64,000 bases of DNA from an uncultured Dehalococcoidia bacterium (GCA_958295515.1 CATQGW010000003.1:205623-269622), one strand, 5' to 3'. Shown: positions 28,104 to 36,455, numbered from the stretch's first letter. The notes: generated by a model from the letters alone, not told the origin. Numbers and translations are program-made.

Positions 28104-28571
28104 TTACTCCCAACCGCGAAATTCGTTGAAGTTGACCGCCGCATCGGCCTGCAAGCGTTGCGCTTCGATCACGAGTGGGGCATCCACGGTCAAGAGCGGT
28201 CGGTCGGCGCTGATCACTTCGAGCAACGCCGCATCAGCCAGCCCGAGGCGTTGATAGGCGGCGTTCGCTACTGCGTCAGCGCTGTAGACCACCACTTCCT
28301 GGCTTTCGTTGATGAGCGTTGCGAGGGTGTTCGACAGCCTGGTCTTGTCCGGTTCTCCATAGTTCCGAAGCAGGTTGGAAGCCTCGGTCAGCGTGTTGGG
28401 CGTCACGTACACGACACCGCCGGCGTCGAAAATCAGCTCCCGCAACCGGCGATAGTCTCCCACCGTGAACTGTTTGAGGCGCTTGTGCCGCGTGATGATG
28501 TGGGTGCCGGTGTTGCCGGCCACGAGCAATACGAGCAGGTTCGCATCGATAAAGTAGCCGCTGAGGGGCAT
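28104..28571 (-). CDS. PIN-domain protein (putative RNase toxin)
   Basis: 155 aa. PIN acidic residues in order: Asp in GYFIDANLLVLLV, Glu in TPNTLTEASNLL, Asp in LGLADAALLEV, and Asp in LLTVDAPLV. These give a complete metal site for a VapC-like ribonuclease. The ATG at 28571 lies 4 nt after the upstream 94-aa gene, so the two are co-translated. The tracked longer form is an artefact. It lies inside the glc operon and its base composition is less GC-rich than glcD or glcE, suggesting later arrival. Confidence 0.85.
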   Translation of the reverse strand: MPLSGYFIDANLLVLLVAGNTGTHIITRHKRLKQFTVGDYRRLRELIFDAGGVVYVTPNTLTEASNLLRNYGEPDKTRLSNTLATLINESQEVVVYSADAVANAAYQRLGLADAALLEVISADRPLLTVDAPLVIEAQRLQADAAVNFNEFRGWE

Positions 28572-28575
28572 GGAG

Positions 28576-28860
28576 CTACGACAGCGGTGTGAGCAGGCGA
28601 TCGGTGAGGCCGACGAACTCCCCGTCGCGATCTCTGATGTGGACGACCTTGTACTGTTGGCTGCTGTAGATCGTCTTGTCTCCCAAGTGATCTGCCGACT
28701 GGGACGGCGAACGCTGATATGCGAAGCCGACCGTGATCTGCCATTCATCCTTCCCGGCGTCGTAGTTGATTTCCTCGAGGCGAATGGGCGAAATGCCTTC
28801 ACCGTCGAAGATTTCCGTGGCATGCTTCTTAGCGGCCTGCACGGCTTCACTGCGCTCCAT
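28576..28860 (-). CDS. 94-aa partner of the PIN protein, candidate antitoxin
   Basis: Small charged protein: a helical start (SEAVQAAKKHATEIFDG), then a beta-rich core (PIRLEEINYDAGKDEWQITV, then GFAYQR) and YSSQQYKVVHIRDRDGEFVG. The shape resembles a small PepSY-like or ruler-type beta sheet rather than any classic antitoxin DNA-binding fold. It lies immediately upstream of the PIN gene (4-nt gap), the position antitoxins occupy. No family recognised; the antitoxin role is inferred from gene order only. Confidence 0.65.
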   Translation of the reverse strand: MERSEAVQAAKKHATEIFDGEGISPIRLEEINYDAGKDEWQITVGFAYQRSPSQSADHLGDKTIYSSQQYKVVHIRDRDGEFVGLTDRLLTPLS

Positions 28861-28901
28861 GCCGACGTTCCTTTCCGATCGGACCGCTCGATGTCTCCAT
28901 C

Positions 28902-30356
28902 TTAGACGAACGCCTTGGGCCCGAACTTTGCGATCGTCTGCTGCGCGTGGCCGCCGCCGGCTTCGCCGCAGCCGTGGCCGGCGGGGAAGATCTTGCAGGG
29001 ATTGAAATTCTCCGTCGCCCCGAACGCGCTGCGCAGACCCTGCATCGCCGCCATGTCGTCGTCGCTGAAAATCCAGGGCAGATAGTCGCGCTTCTCGTAG
29101 CCCACACCGTGCTCGCCGGTGATCGCGCCGCCCGCGTCGACGCAGACCCGCATGATCTCGCCGCCCGCCTCCAGCACCCGCTCGGTTGCGCCCGGCTCGC
29201 GCTCGTCGAACAGCAGGCAGGGGTGCAGGTTGCCGTCGCCCGCGTGGAACATATTCGCCACCGGCAGCCCGTAGCGATCCGCGATCTCATAGACCGAGTC
29301 CAGCACATCGGGCAGCTTGGTGCGCGGCACCACGCCGTCCAGCAGGTAGTAGTTGGGCATGATCTGACCCAGCGCGCCAATCGCCCCCTTGCGCCCCGCC
29401 CAGAGCCGCTCGCGCTCCTCGGGATCCGTCGCGGAGCGGATCTCGCGCGGCTCGAAGCGGCGCAGAATCGACTCCACAATCCCGCCCTCCGCCGCAACCT
29501 GCGAGGGTGGACCGTCCACCTCCACCAGCAGCACCGCCTCGGCATCGAGCGGAAAGCCCGTGTGCAGCACCGGCTCAACCGCCGCGATGGTCGTCTTGTC
29601 GATCATCTCCAGCGCAGCCGGCACGACGCCGGAGGCGACCACCGCGCTGACCGCATTGCTGGCCTCGCGCACCGAGTCGTAGATCGCCAGCAGCGTGCGC
29701 ACCGAGGTCGGCGCGGGCACCAGCCGCACCAGCGCCTCTGTGACAATCCCCACCGTCCCCTCGCTGCCGACCACGCAGCCGACCAGGTCATAGCCCGGCT
29801 GGTCGCGCGTCGCGTGGCCGATCCGTTGCACCTCGCCGTCCGGCGTGACCAGCACCAGCTCCAGCACGTGGTTGGTCGTGGTGCCCCAGGCCAGCGTGTG
29901 CGGTCCGCCCGCGTTCTCCGCCACATTGCCGCCGATCGTGCAGGCCCGCTGGCTGCTCGGGTCCGGCGCGTACGCCAGCCCGTGCGGCGCAGCCGCCGTG
30001 CCCAGATCGAGGTTGACCACGCCCGGCTGCACGCGGGCGGTCTGATTTTCGACATCGATCTCGAGGATGCGCCGCATCCGGTTCATCCCGAACACGACTC
30101 CGCCCCGGATCGCCAGCGCCCCGCCGCTCAAGCCCGTACCTGCGCCGCGCGGCGTGATCGGCGCGTCGTGCCGATTGCAGATGCGCATCAGCGCCACCAC
30201 ATCGTCGGTGTTCGCGGGCAGGACGATCGCTTCCGGCTGCCCGCGGTCGATCGTGGCGTCGTATTCGTAGACCAGCAGATCCTCAGGCCGCCAGACGACC
30301 GCCTCCTCGCCAATCGCGTCGATCAGTTCCCGAACAAGGAGCGAAGGTGGGGTCAT
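28902..30356 (-). CDS. glcD: Glycolate oxidase catalytic FAD subunit
   Basis: 484 aa. PCMH FAD-binding segments: EAIVLPANTDDVVALMRICN, APITPRGAGTGLSGGALAI, CTIGGNVAENAGGPHTLAWG and GYDLVGCVVGSEGTVGIVTE. The C-terminal substrate domain ends with NMFHAGDGNLHPCLLF and GAITGEHGVGYEKRDYL, typical of GlcD/D-lactate dehydrogenase-like oxidases. Its start overlaps the end of the hydrolase gene upstream by 4 nt. It oxidises a 2-hydroxy acid to a 2-oxo acid together with GlcE and GlcF. Confidence 0.94.
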   Translation of the reverse strand: MTPPSLLVRELIDAIGEEAVVWRPEDLLVYEYDATIDRGQPEAIVLPANTDDVVALMRICNRHDAPITPRGAGTGLSGGALAIRGGVVFGMNRMRRILEIDVENQTARVQPGVVNLDLGTAAAPHGLAYAPDPSSQRACTIGGNVAENAGGPHTLAWGTTTNHVLELVLVTPDGEVQRIGHATRDQPGYDLVGCVVGSEGTVGIVTEALVRLVPAPTSVRTLLAIYDSVREASNAVSAVVASGVVPAALEMIDKTTIAAVEPVLHTGFPLDAEAVLLVEVDGPPSQVAAEGGIVESILRRFEPREIRSATDPEERERLWAGRKGAIGALGQIMPNYYLLDGVVPRTKLPDVLDSVYEIADRYGLPVANMFHAGDGNLHPCLLFDEREPGATERVLEAGGEIMRVCVDAGGAITGEHGVGYEKRDYLPWIFSDDDMAAMQGLRSAFGATENFNPCKIFPAGHGCGEAGGGHAQQTIAKFGPKAFV

Positions 30357-31186
30357 GAGGCAGCCTCTCCGTGCCGCGATGATACCGCCGCAGCGGCCGC
30401 CCAGCGCCGCCCGAGGAAGTCCAGCACGGCGGCGTTGAAGCGGTGCGGCTGCTCGAAGTAGACGGAGTGGCCGGCGTCGGGCACTGCCACGTATTCGCTC
30501 CCTGCCATCGCGCGGTGCGACGCCTCCATCGCCGCCGCAGGCACAATCCGGTCGTGCTCGCCGACGATGAACAGCAGCGGGATGTCGAACTGGCGCAGCA
30601 TCGGCATTGTCGAGCCGCGCCAGGTGGCGAGCCCCGGCGTCGGTGCGAGGAACGTGCGCGGGCGCGGCGGATTCCAGCCGTTCATCCGTCGGTAGAGCCA
30701 GGTCAACTCGGGGCGCTCGCGCTCGGTCGCGGGAGCCAACGCGCGCTGCCGCAGCGTCTGGCCCCTCACTTCTTCGTAGTGCCGCGCCTGGATCTCGCGC
30801 ACCTCATCGTTGACCAACCCGGCCAGCGTGCCGGAGAGGATTAGCGCGCGGATGCGCTCGGGAAAGATCATCGCAAACGGCGTGGCCGTGCGCCCGCCCA
30901 TCGAGTGCGCAATCATGGCGAACTGGTCGATTTCCAGATGCTCCAGCAGCGCGTGGAGGTCGTAGGGAAAGGCGCGCCGGCCCGGTCCGCCCGGCACATC
31001 GCGGCTCAGGCCGAAGCTGCGGTGATCGAATGTCACCACGCGGTAGCGCTCCGCGAAGGCGGGCACCTGCTGCCACCAGACGAGGTGATTGCCGCCCGCC
31101 CCGTGCGCCAGCACCAGCGCCGGCGCCTCGCGCGGACCGTGGCATTCGTACCAGAGGTCAATCTCGTTGCAGCGCAGGTAGGGCAT
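30353..31186 (-). CDS. Alpha/beta hydrolase
   Basis: 277 aa. Oxyanion-hole region VLAHGAGGNHLVW, nucleophile Ser in MIAHSMGGRTATPF, acidic residue region FIVGEHDRIVP, and catalytic His in PDAGHSVYFEQP. The full triad is present, with a cap domain between about 125 and 200. Its stop overlaps the start of glcD, so it heads the glc transcript. It could hydrolyse an ester or lactone upstream of 2-hydroxy-acid oxidation (inference from position). Confidence 0.9.
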   Translation of the reverse strand: MPYLRCNEIDLWYECHGPREAPALVLAHGAGGNHLVWWQQVPAFAERYRVVTFDHRSFGLSRDVPGGPGRRAFPYDLHALLEHLEIDQFAMIAHSMGGRTATPFAMIFPERIRALILSGTLAGLVNDEVREIQARHYEEVRGQTLRQRALAPATERERPELTWLYRRMNGWNPPRPRTFLAPTPGLATWRGSTMPMLRQFDIPLLFIVGEHDRIVPAAAMEASHRAMAGSEYVAVPDAGHSVYFEQPHRFNAAVLDFLGRRWAAAAAVSSRHGEAAS

Positions 31187-31201
31187 CCCGGCAGGCGCCG
31201 C

Positions 31202-31684
31202 TCAGCCGGCTTCGGCGGCGGCCAGCACCAGTTCGAGCGCGCGGACGGCCGTCAGACGTTTGTTGCCTTCGCGGTCCTCAGTCCAGACCCGGCGCTCGGC
31301 GGCGATGCGCTCGCCGGGACCCACCGTCGCGATCCAGACCGTCCCCACCGGCCGCTCCTCGCTGCCGCCGCTGGGACCGGTGATGCCCGTCTCTGCGACG
31401 CCGATATCCGCGTTCAGCGTGTCGCGCACGCCGCGCGCCATCGCCACCGCCGCTTCCTCCGACACCGAACCGTGCTCGCGCAGCAGCTCCCGCTCGACCC
31501 CAATCAGGTCGATCTTCGGATAGTTGCGATAGGGCGACGCGCCGCCAATCCAGACGCGGCTGCAACCGGGGATGTCGGTGATCCAGTGGCCAATCAGCCC
31601 GCCGGTGTCGGTCTCGGCGGTGGCCAGCGTGAGCTCGCGCGCGGTCAGCGTCTCGACGACCTGCTGCGCCAGCGCTTCGGCCAC
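31202..31684 (-). CDS. CinA C-terminal/PncC-like protein with altered active site
   Basis: 160 aa, GTG start. The overall match to nicotinamide-nucleotide amidase (PncC, CinA C-terminal domain) is clear: HWITDIPGCSRVWIGG, LLREHGSVSEEAAVAMARGV, ETGITGPSGGSEERPVGTVW. In characterised PncC the nucleophile is the Ser of AESCTGG. Here the segment is TAETDTGGLIG, with Thr for Ser and Asp for Cys, while the Tyr and Lys of the second motif (PYRNYPK) remain. It may be a Thr-dependent variant or a non-catalytic homologue. It lies 3 nt after a small membrane protein gene in the same direction. Confidence 0.8.
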   Translation of the reverse strand: MAEALAQQVVETLTARELTLATAETDTGGLIGHWITDIPGCSRVWIGGASPYRNYPKIDLIGVERELLREHGSVSEEAAVAMARGVRDTLNADIGVAETGITGPSGGSEERPVGTVWIATVGPGERIAAERRVWTEDREGNKRLTAVRALELVLAAAEAG

Positions 31685-31687
31685 CGC

Positions 31688-31996
31688 TCAGTCCTCTTCT
31701 TCTTTGCGGCTGTGCGAGTCCCACTTGAAGATCAGAATCAGGATGAACGTGACCAGCACCAGGAACGGCCCGAGCATCACCGAGAACTCGAACCACTCCT
31801 CACGCTTGAAGTTGTTCACCCCCGTGCCGCCCTCGTCGGGCGCGGCCTGCGGCGCCAGTTCGACCGTCGCGTCGACCGGCGGTGCGTCCGCCGCCTGGAC
31901 ATCGTCGGCGGACATTGCCCCCAGCGCGGCGATGCTCACGACCGCGACGGCAAGCGCGACCGCCGCGCGCCGGATCAGTGCTTTGATGGTCGTCAT
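31688..31996 (-). CDS. Small exported or membrane protein, 102 aa
   Basis: N-terminal signal-like helix (IRRAAVALAVAVVSIAALGA) ending MSADDVQAADA, an Ala/Pro/Glu-rich middle, then a second hydrophobic helix (FSVMLGPFLVLVTFILILIF) and a charged tail WDSHSRKEEED. AAGGAG is 10 nt before the ATG. Predicted: cleaved signal peptide or first anchor, short external loop, second membrane helix with a cytoplasmic tail. The ORF track hides it inside a much longer frame that overlaps the CoA-transferase. No family recognised. Confidence 0.7.
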   Translation of the reverse strand: MTTIKALIRRAAVALAVAVVSIAALGAMSADDVQAADAPPVDATVELAPQAAPDEGGTGVNNFKREEWFEFSVMLGPFLVLVTFILILIFKWDSHSRKEEED

Positions 31997-32030
31997 CGCG
32001 GCCCGCTCCTTCCTCAACTCGTTCCCTGCC

Positions 32031-33314
32031 TTATTCGAGCGCGCCTTCGGCGTGCAGCGCGTCGATCCGTTCCTGATCGTAGCCGAGCATACGACCGAGC
32101 ACGAAGTGTGTGTCCTCCCCCAGCTTCGGCGACGGCGCGACGATCGCCGCCGGCGTCTCCGAGAACTTCCAGGGCGGCGCGAGCACGGTGCGCTGGCGCG
32201 TCTCCGGCGGGCGAATCGCGACCCCGCCGCTGCGCGCCTGAAATTGCGCCGAAGCATGAATGTCCGCGCCCCACATCGAGGGGCTGGCCGGCACGCCCGC
32301 CGCCCGCAGCGCTTCCGACGCCGCCTGCGCGGACTGCTCGCCCGTCCAGGCCTCGATCGGCGCGCGCAGCTCTTCGCGGTGCTTCCAGCGCCGCAGACCG
32401 GTGCGAAAGCGCCGGTCTGCCCGCAGGTGATCCAGCCCCGCCGTCTCGCAGAGGCCGTCCCACTCCGCATCGTTGCGGCAGGCGATCGCGATCCAGGCCT
32501 CACCATTGCTCGCCGCTGCGCCGTTCGGCTCATGCATTGAGGCGCAGCGGTAGACATCGTGCGGAGCCCAGGCGCGATGCCCGTTGCCCAGCCGCTCGCC
32601 GTCGTCGCCTCGCAGTGAGACGCGCAGAAATTCCTCGCCCATATGCATCGCGATCGCCTCGCGCGAGGAGGCGTCGATGAACTGTCCTCGTCCCGTGCGG
32701 TCGCGGTAGTGCAGTCCGGCCAGCATCGCAAACGCCGCCGCGGTGCCGGCGCGTAGATCAATCGAGCCGCCCATCGTCAGCGGCGGTTCGTCGGGCGCGC
32801 CCGAGAGATAGGCCAACCCCGCCAACGCCGCGAACGTGGGCGCGTAGCCCGTGTAGTTGCGCTCCGGTCCCGACGCGCCCAGCGCGCTCGCGGAGACCAT
32901 CACGATCGCCTCGCGCTGCTCGCGCAGCGCCGCGTAGCCCAGCCCCAGCTTGTCCAGTGTGCCCGGCCGGAAGTTGTCAATCGCCCCGTCGGCGGTCGCG
33001 GCCAGGTCGCGGACCACCTGCTTCGCGCCCTCCTGCTTGAGGTTCAGCTGAATCGACAACTTGTTGAGGTTCAATTCGTTAAACATCGGAGCCTGGTTGA
33101 CACCGCCGCGGAACGCGCCCATCGCCAGCGAGCGCTGGCGGCTGTGATCGATTCGCGTCCGCGACTCGACCTTGATCACCTCCGCGCCCAGCAGCGCCAG
33201 CAGCATTGCCCCGTAGGGGCCCGCCCAGGCCCAGGTGAAATCGATGATTCGACGCCCCGCCAGCGGGCCGGGATGCGCGATCGGCTGGAGCGGGATGTGG
33301 CCGTTCGTGGTCAT
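32031..33314 (-). CDS. Family III CoA-transferase, canonical subunit (pair A)
   Basis: 427 aa. CaiB-type start GRRIIDFTWAWAGPYGAMLL, AEVIKVESRTR and the catalytic Asp in TMGGSIDLRAGTAAAF, followed by DRTGRGQFIDASSREA. This subunit has the residue needed for the aspartyl-CoA intermediate. Its start overlaps the stop of the upstream CaiB gene by 4 nt, and that partner lacks the Asp. I read them as the two subunits of one heteromeric transferase. Acid substrate and CoA donor unknown. Confidence 0.88.
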   Translation of the reverse strand: MTTNGHIPLQPIAHPGPLAGRRIIDFTWAWAGPYGAMLLALLGAEVIKVESRTRIDHSRQRSLAMGAFRGGVNQAPMFNELNLNKLSIQLNLKQEGAKQVVRDLAATADGAIDNFRPGTLDKLGLGYAALREQREAIVMVSASALGASGPERNYTGYAPTFAALAGLAYLSGAPDEPPLTMGGSIDLRAGTAAAFAMLAGLHYRDRTGRGQFIDASSREAIAMHMGEEFLRVSLRGDDGERLGNGHRAWAPHDVYRCASMHEPNGAAASNGEAWIAIACRNDAEWDGLCETAGLDHLRADRRFRTGLRRWKHREELRAPIEAWTGEQSAQAASEALRAAGVPASPSMWGADIHASAQFQARSGGVAIRPPETRQRTVLAPPWKFSETPAAIVAPSPKLGEDTHFVLGRMLGYDQERIDALHAEGALE

Positions 33315-34525
33315 GCAATCACTCCCGCCCGCCGCGCCTGCGCTGGCGTCCAGGGGCGCAGATGCGCGGCGGCGATCTCGCTCGTCGCTTCGCTCAGCCG
33401 CGGGGCGTGCGTGCGCGACGCGCGCGGCGTCTCGCTCCAGTCGGCGGCGAACTGCGTGTACGACGCAGCGCCGACATCCGGATGCTCAATCATCTCGAAG
33501 AAGCCGCGCAGCTGTTCCTGTTCAGAGGCCATCACCTCCGAAGGGCGCAGCACCGGACCGGCCGGCGCGCTCTCCGTCTGGAGCAGTCGATAGACCTCGT
33601 CGCGCGTCCGCGCCCCCGCCCATTCGTCAATCGCCGCCTGCGCGGTGTCGCTGATTTCCAGCCGATCGCGCAGCTTCCCATCCGCGTCGAAGCCCCACTC
33701 CGGATCGCCCATCGCGCGCAGCAGCCCGCCCCACTGGTGCGGCTGCGGAGTCACGGTGATCACGTGCCCGTCCGCGCAGTCCATCCGCCCCCCGAACGAG
33801 GTGCGCCCGCTGCGCATAATCGGCGGCGGTCCGCCGTCGTTGGCTGCAATTGAGATGTCCACGCGGTCAATCGTCATCATCGCCTCCACCGCCGCCACAT
33901 CCACGATCTGCCCCTCGCCGGTCGTGTCGCGCGCAATCAGCGCGGCCCAGATTGCCAGCGCCAGCGCCAGCCCCGCGTCGGCCTCGTGTACCCGCGCGCC
34001 GGCCATAATCGGCGAGCCGCCGTCGGCGCCCAGATTGCGACGCACCCCCGCCGCCGCGCCTGATGCGTGCGCCCGCGTCAACGCGCTCGACGGCCATTCG
34101 GCGGCGGGACCGTCCAGCCCCCAGGGCGTGAGCGCGGCGATGATCAGGCGCGGATGCTCGCGCCGCAGCGTCTCCGGGTCCGCGCCGGCTTCTGCGAGGC
34201 AGGAGGGCGTCCAATCCGTCACCAGCACATCGGCCTCGCCGAGCAAAGAACGCAAGACGCGCTTGCCGGCCGTCGTCAACAGGTCCAGCACGGCGCTGCG
34301 CTTGGAGGTGTTGTAGTGCAGGAAGACGGTCGAGCTTTCGTGGTGCGGCCGCCCGCCGGCGAAGGGGGCCATACGCCGCGCCGAATCCCCGCCGGGCGGC
34401 TCAATTTTGAGCGTCTCCGCCCCCGCGTCCGCCAGCAGCTTGCCCGCAAACGGCGCAGCCACCTCGGTCGCCAATTCAACGACACGCAGCCCGTCCAGCA
34501 GGGTCGGTCGCACAGCGGCAGTCAT
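33311..34525 (-). CDS. Family III CoA-transferase, degenerate subunit (pair A)
   Basis: 404 aa from the ATG at 34525, which has GTGGAG upstream; the tracked start adds 7 residues. CaiB architecture is complete (GLRVVELATEVAAPFAGKLL, AETLKIEPPGG). At the catalytic position the sequence is ARVHEADAGLALAL, Glu in place of Asp. It is translated first and overlaps the canonical subunit by 4 nt. The same order is seen at the other two CaiB loci. Likely a structural or CoA-positioning subunit, like BbsE in benzylsuccinate CoA-transferase (inference). Confidence 0.85.
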   Translation of the reverse strand: MTAAVRPTLLDGLRVVELATEVAAPFAGKLLADAGAETLKIEPPGGDSARRMAPFAGGRPHHESSTVFLHYNTSKRSAVLDLLTTAGKRVLRSLLGEADVLVTDWTPSCLAEAGADPETLRREHPRLIIAALTPWGLDGPAAEWPSSALTRAHASGAAAGVRRNLGADGGSPIMAGARVHEADAGLALALAIWAALIARDTTGEGQIVDVAAVEAMMTIDRVDISIAANDGGPPPIMRSGRTSFGGRMDCADGHVITVTPQPHQWGGLLRAMGDPEWGFDADGKLRDRLEISDTAQAAIDEWAGARTRDEVYRLLQTESAPAGPVLRPSEVMASEQEQLRGFFEMIEHPDVGAASYTQFAADWSETPRASRTHAPRLSEATSEIAAAHLRPWTPAQARRAGVIA

Positions 34526-34550
34526 AGCTCCACAGTCTAAGCCCACCCTG

Positions 34551-34749
34551 CGAACGGGCTGCCGAGCGCAGACAACGCAGTATCCTGCCCTTCGAGGAGC
34601 CGATCATGGTGCTGAAGCAGGAGCCCGCGCTCGAGGGTTTGACCACTGTGGACATCGCCGAGCTCCAGACGCGCTGCCAGGAGCTGGTCGACGAAGCAGT
34701 GAGCGGGCGCGACCCGCTCGTGATCACCAGAGACGGCCGGCCGCTCGCC
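34551..34749 (+). repeat. Direct repeat, copy 1 (toxin-antitoxin duplication)
   Basis: This 199-bp segment, from the upstream region through the first Phd domain of the antitoxin, matches 35505-35703 at a constant offset of 954 bp without gaps. It marks the unit of a tandem duplication. Confidence 0.9.
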
Positions 34750-35088
34750 CAGCTCTGGAGCTACCTCGTCACGCCGATCATCAACTATGCGCAGGACGAG
34801 CAGGGCGAATGGCATCAGCAGGAGCATGACTTGCCGGACAGCCACTGGGAGCGCACGGTGCAGGTGAGTGCCCTACCGGCGATGTTCGATGCGCTCGTAG
34901 AAGACATCCAGGCAAACTGCGTCAACGCGCTGATCACGCACGACGGAGAGCGGATCGCGGAGCTCACCCCCTACCGCCCTTCTCCGCGTCCGCCCTCCCC
35001 CGCAATGATGGAGATCCTCGCCGACTACAAGGAACCGTGGGAAGAAGCGCAAGGCTCAGCGGCGGCGCGACAGGATGATCAGCCTTGA
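34606..35088 (+). CDS. Antitoxin with two Phd-like domains (module 1)
   Basis: 160 aa, GAGGAGC before the ATG. Domain 1 (about 13-50) is VDIAELQTRCQELVDEAVSG followed by DPLVITRDGRPLAQL, a Phd/YefM-type DNA-binding antitoxin unit. Domain 2 (about 85-125) repeats the layout: VSALPAMFDALVEDIQANCV, ALITHDGERIAELTPYRP. The C-terminal tail (PAMMEILADYKEPWEEAQ) probably wraps the toxin. Classic Phd proteins have one domain and dimerise, so this chain may be a built-in dimer. The stop overlaps the TTG start of the PIN toxin. Confidence 0.85.
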   Translation: MVLKQEPALEGLTTVDIAELQTRCQELVDEAVSGRDPLVITRDGRPLAQLWSYLVTPIINYAQDEQGEWHQQEHDLPDSHWERTVQVSALPAMFDALVEDIQANCVNALITHDGERIAELTPYRPSPRPPSPAMMEILADYKEPWEEAQGSAAARQDDQP

Positions 35089-35483
35089 TTGTTCTGGATA
35101 CGCAAACTCTGGTTTGGCATCAGACCGACGACCGGCGTCTTGGGCGGCGCTCCCGATCCAGAATTGACCGCGCCTGGGGCAGGCAGAATGTCGCGGTGTC
35201 TGCCTTCGCCTTCTGGGAGATCGCAATGAATCGCGACTCGAGGGACTTTCGTAAGCTGCCTGAAATCCAGGCCTGGCGCAACGACCTGCTCCAAGACGGA
35301 CTGATCGAAATTCCGGTGGATGGCGAGATCGCGATCGCCGCAGGTCGAATTCTTGGCATGCACGGCGATCCAGGGGATCGGATCATCATGGCCACCGCGC
35401 TTCGCGCCGAACTGCTGATCACTTCCGACGAGCGAATTCTCGCTTGGAAGGGTCATCTGGAGCGCTTCGACGCCTACCGCTAA
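35085..35483 (+). CDS. VapC-like PIN ribonuclease toxin (module 1)
   Basis: 132 aa, TTG start overlapping the antitoxin stop (TTGA). The PIN metal residues are complete: MIVLDTQTLVWH, SAFAFWEIAM, GDPGDRIIMATAL and LITSDERILAW. This is the LDTxxLxW subgroup, usually paired with Phd-type antitoxins, and is expected to cut RNA. It is the same length as the second toxin (132 aa), but the two are clearly diverged. Confidence 0.9.
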   Translation: MIVLDTQTLVWHQTDDRRLGRRSRSRIDRAWGRQNVAVSAFAFWEIAMNRDSRDFRKLPEIQAWRNDLLQDGLIEIPVDGEIAIAAGRILGMHGDPGDRIIMATALRAELLITSDERILAWKGHLERFDAYR

Positions 35484-35504
35484 CCGCATGTTGCGCGCAT
35501 CCCG

Positions 35505-35703
35505 CGAACGAGCTGCGGCGCGCCGACAACGCGGTATTCTGCCCTCCGAGGAGCCGATCATGGTGCTGAAGCAGGAGGCCGCGCTTGAGGGTTTGACCAC
35601 TGTGGACATCGCCGAGCTCCAGACGCGCTGCCAGGAACTAATCGACGAAGCGGTGAGCGGGCGCGACCCGCTCGTGATCACGAGAGATGGCCGGCCGCTC
35701 GCG
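35505..35703 (+). repeat. Direct repeat, copy 2 (toxin-antitoxin duplication)
   Basis: Second copy of the segment at 34551-34749. It covers the presumed promoter/operator region and the first Phd domain. The sequences diverge right after the codons for RPLA, where the second halves of the two antitoxins become different. Confidence 0.9.
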
Positions 35704-36060
35704 TATCTGAGCCGCTATGTCGGGCCGGCGCGCCCCTTCTACGTTCGCCCTTCCAGCGAGTGCGACGGCGCAGTCGAGCGGGTCTACCGCGAGGTCGTCG
35801 AGACGCTGCACCGCGATGTCACGGTGGCCGAGCTGCAGAACCAGTCACCCGAGTTGGTCGAGCAGGCCGCAGCTAACGACTGGACCGTGCTGGTCTGGAA
35901 CAGCAAGGGACACGACGCGACTCTCACCCGCTACTTCTGGAGCGGTCAGCACCGCAACTCCGGGATCGACAGCGGCGATCTTGCTTCGGCGCTGCGAGAG
36001 CTGCGAGATGAGACGGCCGCCGAGTGGGAGCGCTCGTTGGATCGGAAGTTCCCGCTGTGA
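35560..36060 (+). CDS. Antitoxin with two Phd-like domains (module 2)
   Basis: 166 aa from the ATG at 35560, which matches module 1; the tracked start is 72 nt too early. Domain 1 is nearly identical to module 1. Domain 2 (about 85-125) is VTVAELQNQSPELVEQAAAN then DWTVLVWNSKGHDATLTRYF, again a Phd-like pattern but different from module 1's second domain. So the DNA-binding half is conserved while the second half and tail (LRDETAAEWERSLDRKFPL) have changed, as expected if they determine toxin specificity. It overlaps the next toxin start (GTGA). Confidence 0.85.
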   Translation: MVLKQEAALEGLTTVDIAELQTRCQELIDEAVSGRDPLVITRDGRPLAYLSRYVGPARPFYVRPSSECDGAVERVYREVVETLHRDVTVAELQNQSPELVEQAAANDWTVLVWNSKGHDATLTRYFWSGQHRNSGIDSGDLASALRELRDETAAEWERSLDRKFPL

Positions 36061-36455
36061 TCCTCATGGATACCCATTCCTTGTTCTGGTGGCGTGAAGA
36101 GCCGCATCGCTTGGGGCGGACCGCGACCACCTGGAGCGGCAACGCCTTTCGACATGGCGAACTCGCCGTGTCGGTCATCTCATTTCAAGAAATCGGCAGG
36201 CTGGTCAACAAGGGCCGGATGACGCTGCCGACTGATCTCCGAACCTGGCGGCGCGATCTCCTGGCCGAAGGCGTCGTCGAGATCCCTGTGGATGGTGAAA
36301 TCAGCGTCCGAACGCACGAACTCCCCAACCTGCCGTCCGACCCTGCGGATCAGCTGATCATGGCGACGGCTATGGATCGTCACACGCTGATCACAGCCGA
36401 CGAGGAGATTCTCGCCTGGTGGGGACCGCTCGAGCGCATCAACGCGCGGCGATAG
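36057..36455 (+). CDS. VapC-like PIN ribonuclease toxin (module 2)
   Basis: 132 aa, GTG start overlapping the antitoxin stop by 4 nt; the tracked start is upstream and wrong. PIN residues: ILMDTHSLFWW, VISFQEIGRL, DPADQLIMATAM and LITADEEILAWW. All acidic ligands are present. The 47 nt before the next CoA-transferase gene show no terminator. Confidence 0.9.
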   Translation: MILMDTHSLFWWREEPHRLGRTATTWSGNAFRHGELAVSVISFQEIGRLVNKGRMTLPTDLRTWRRDLLAEGVVEIPVDGEISVRTHELPNLPSDPADQLIMATAMDRHTLITADEEILAWWGPLERINARR

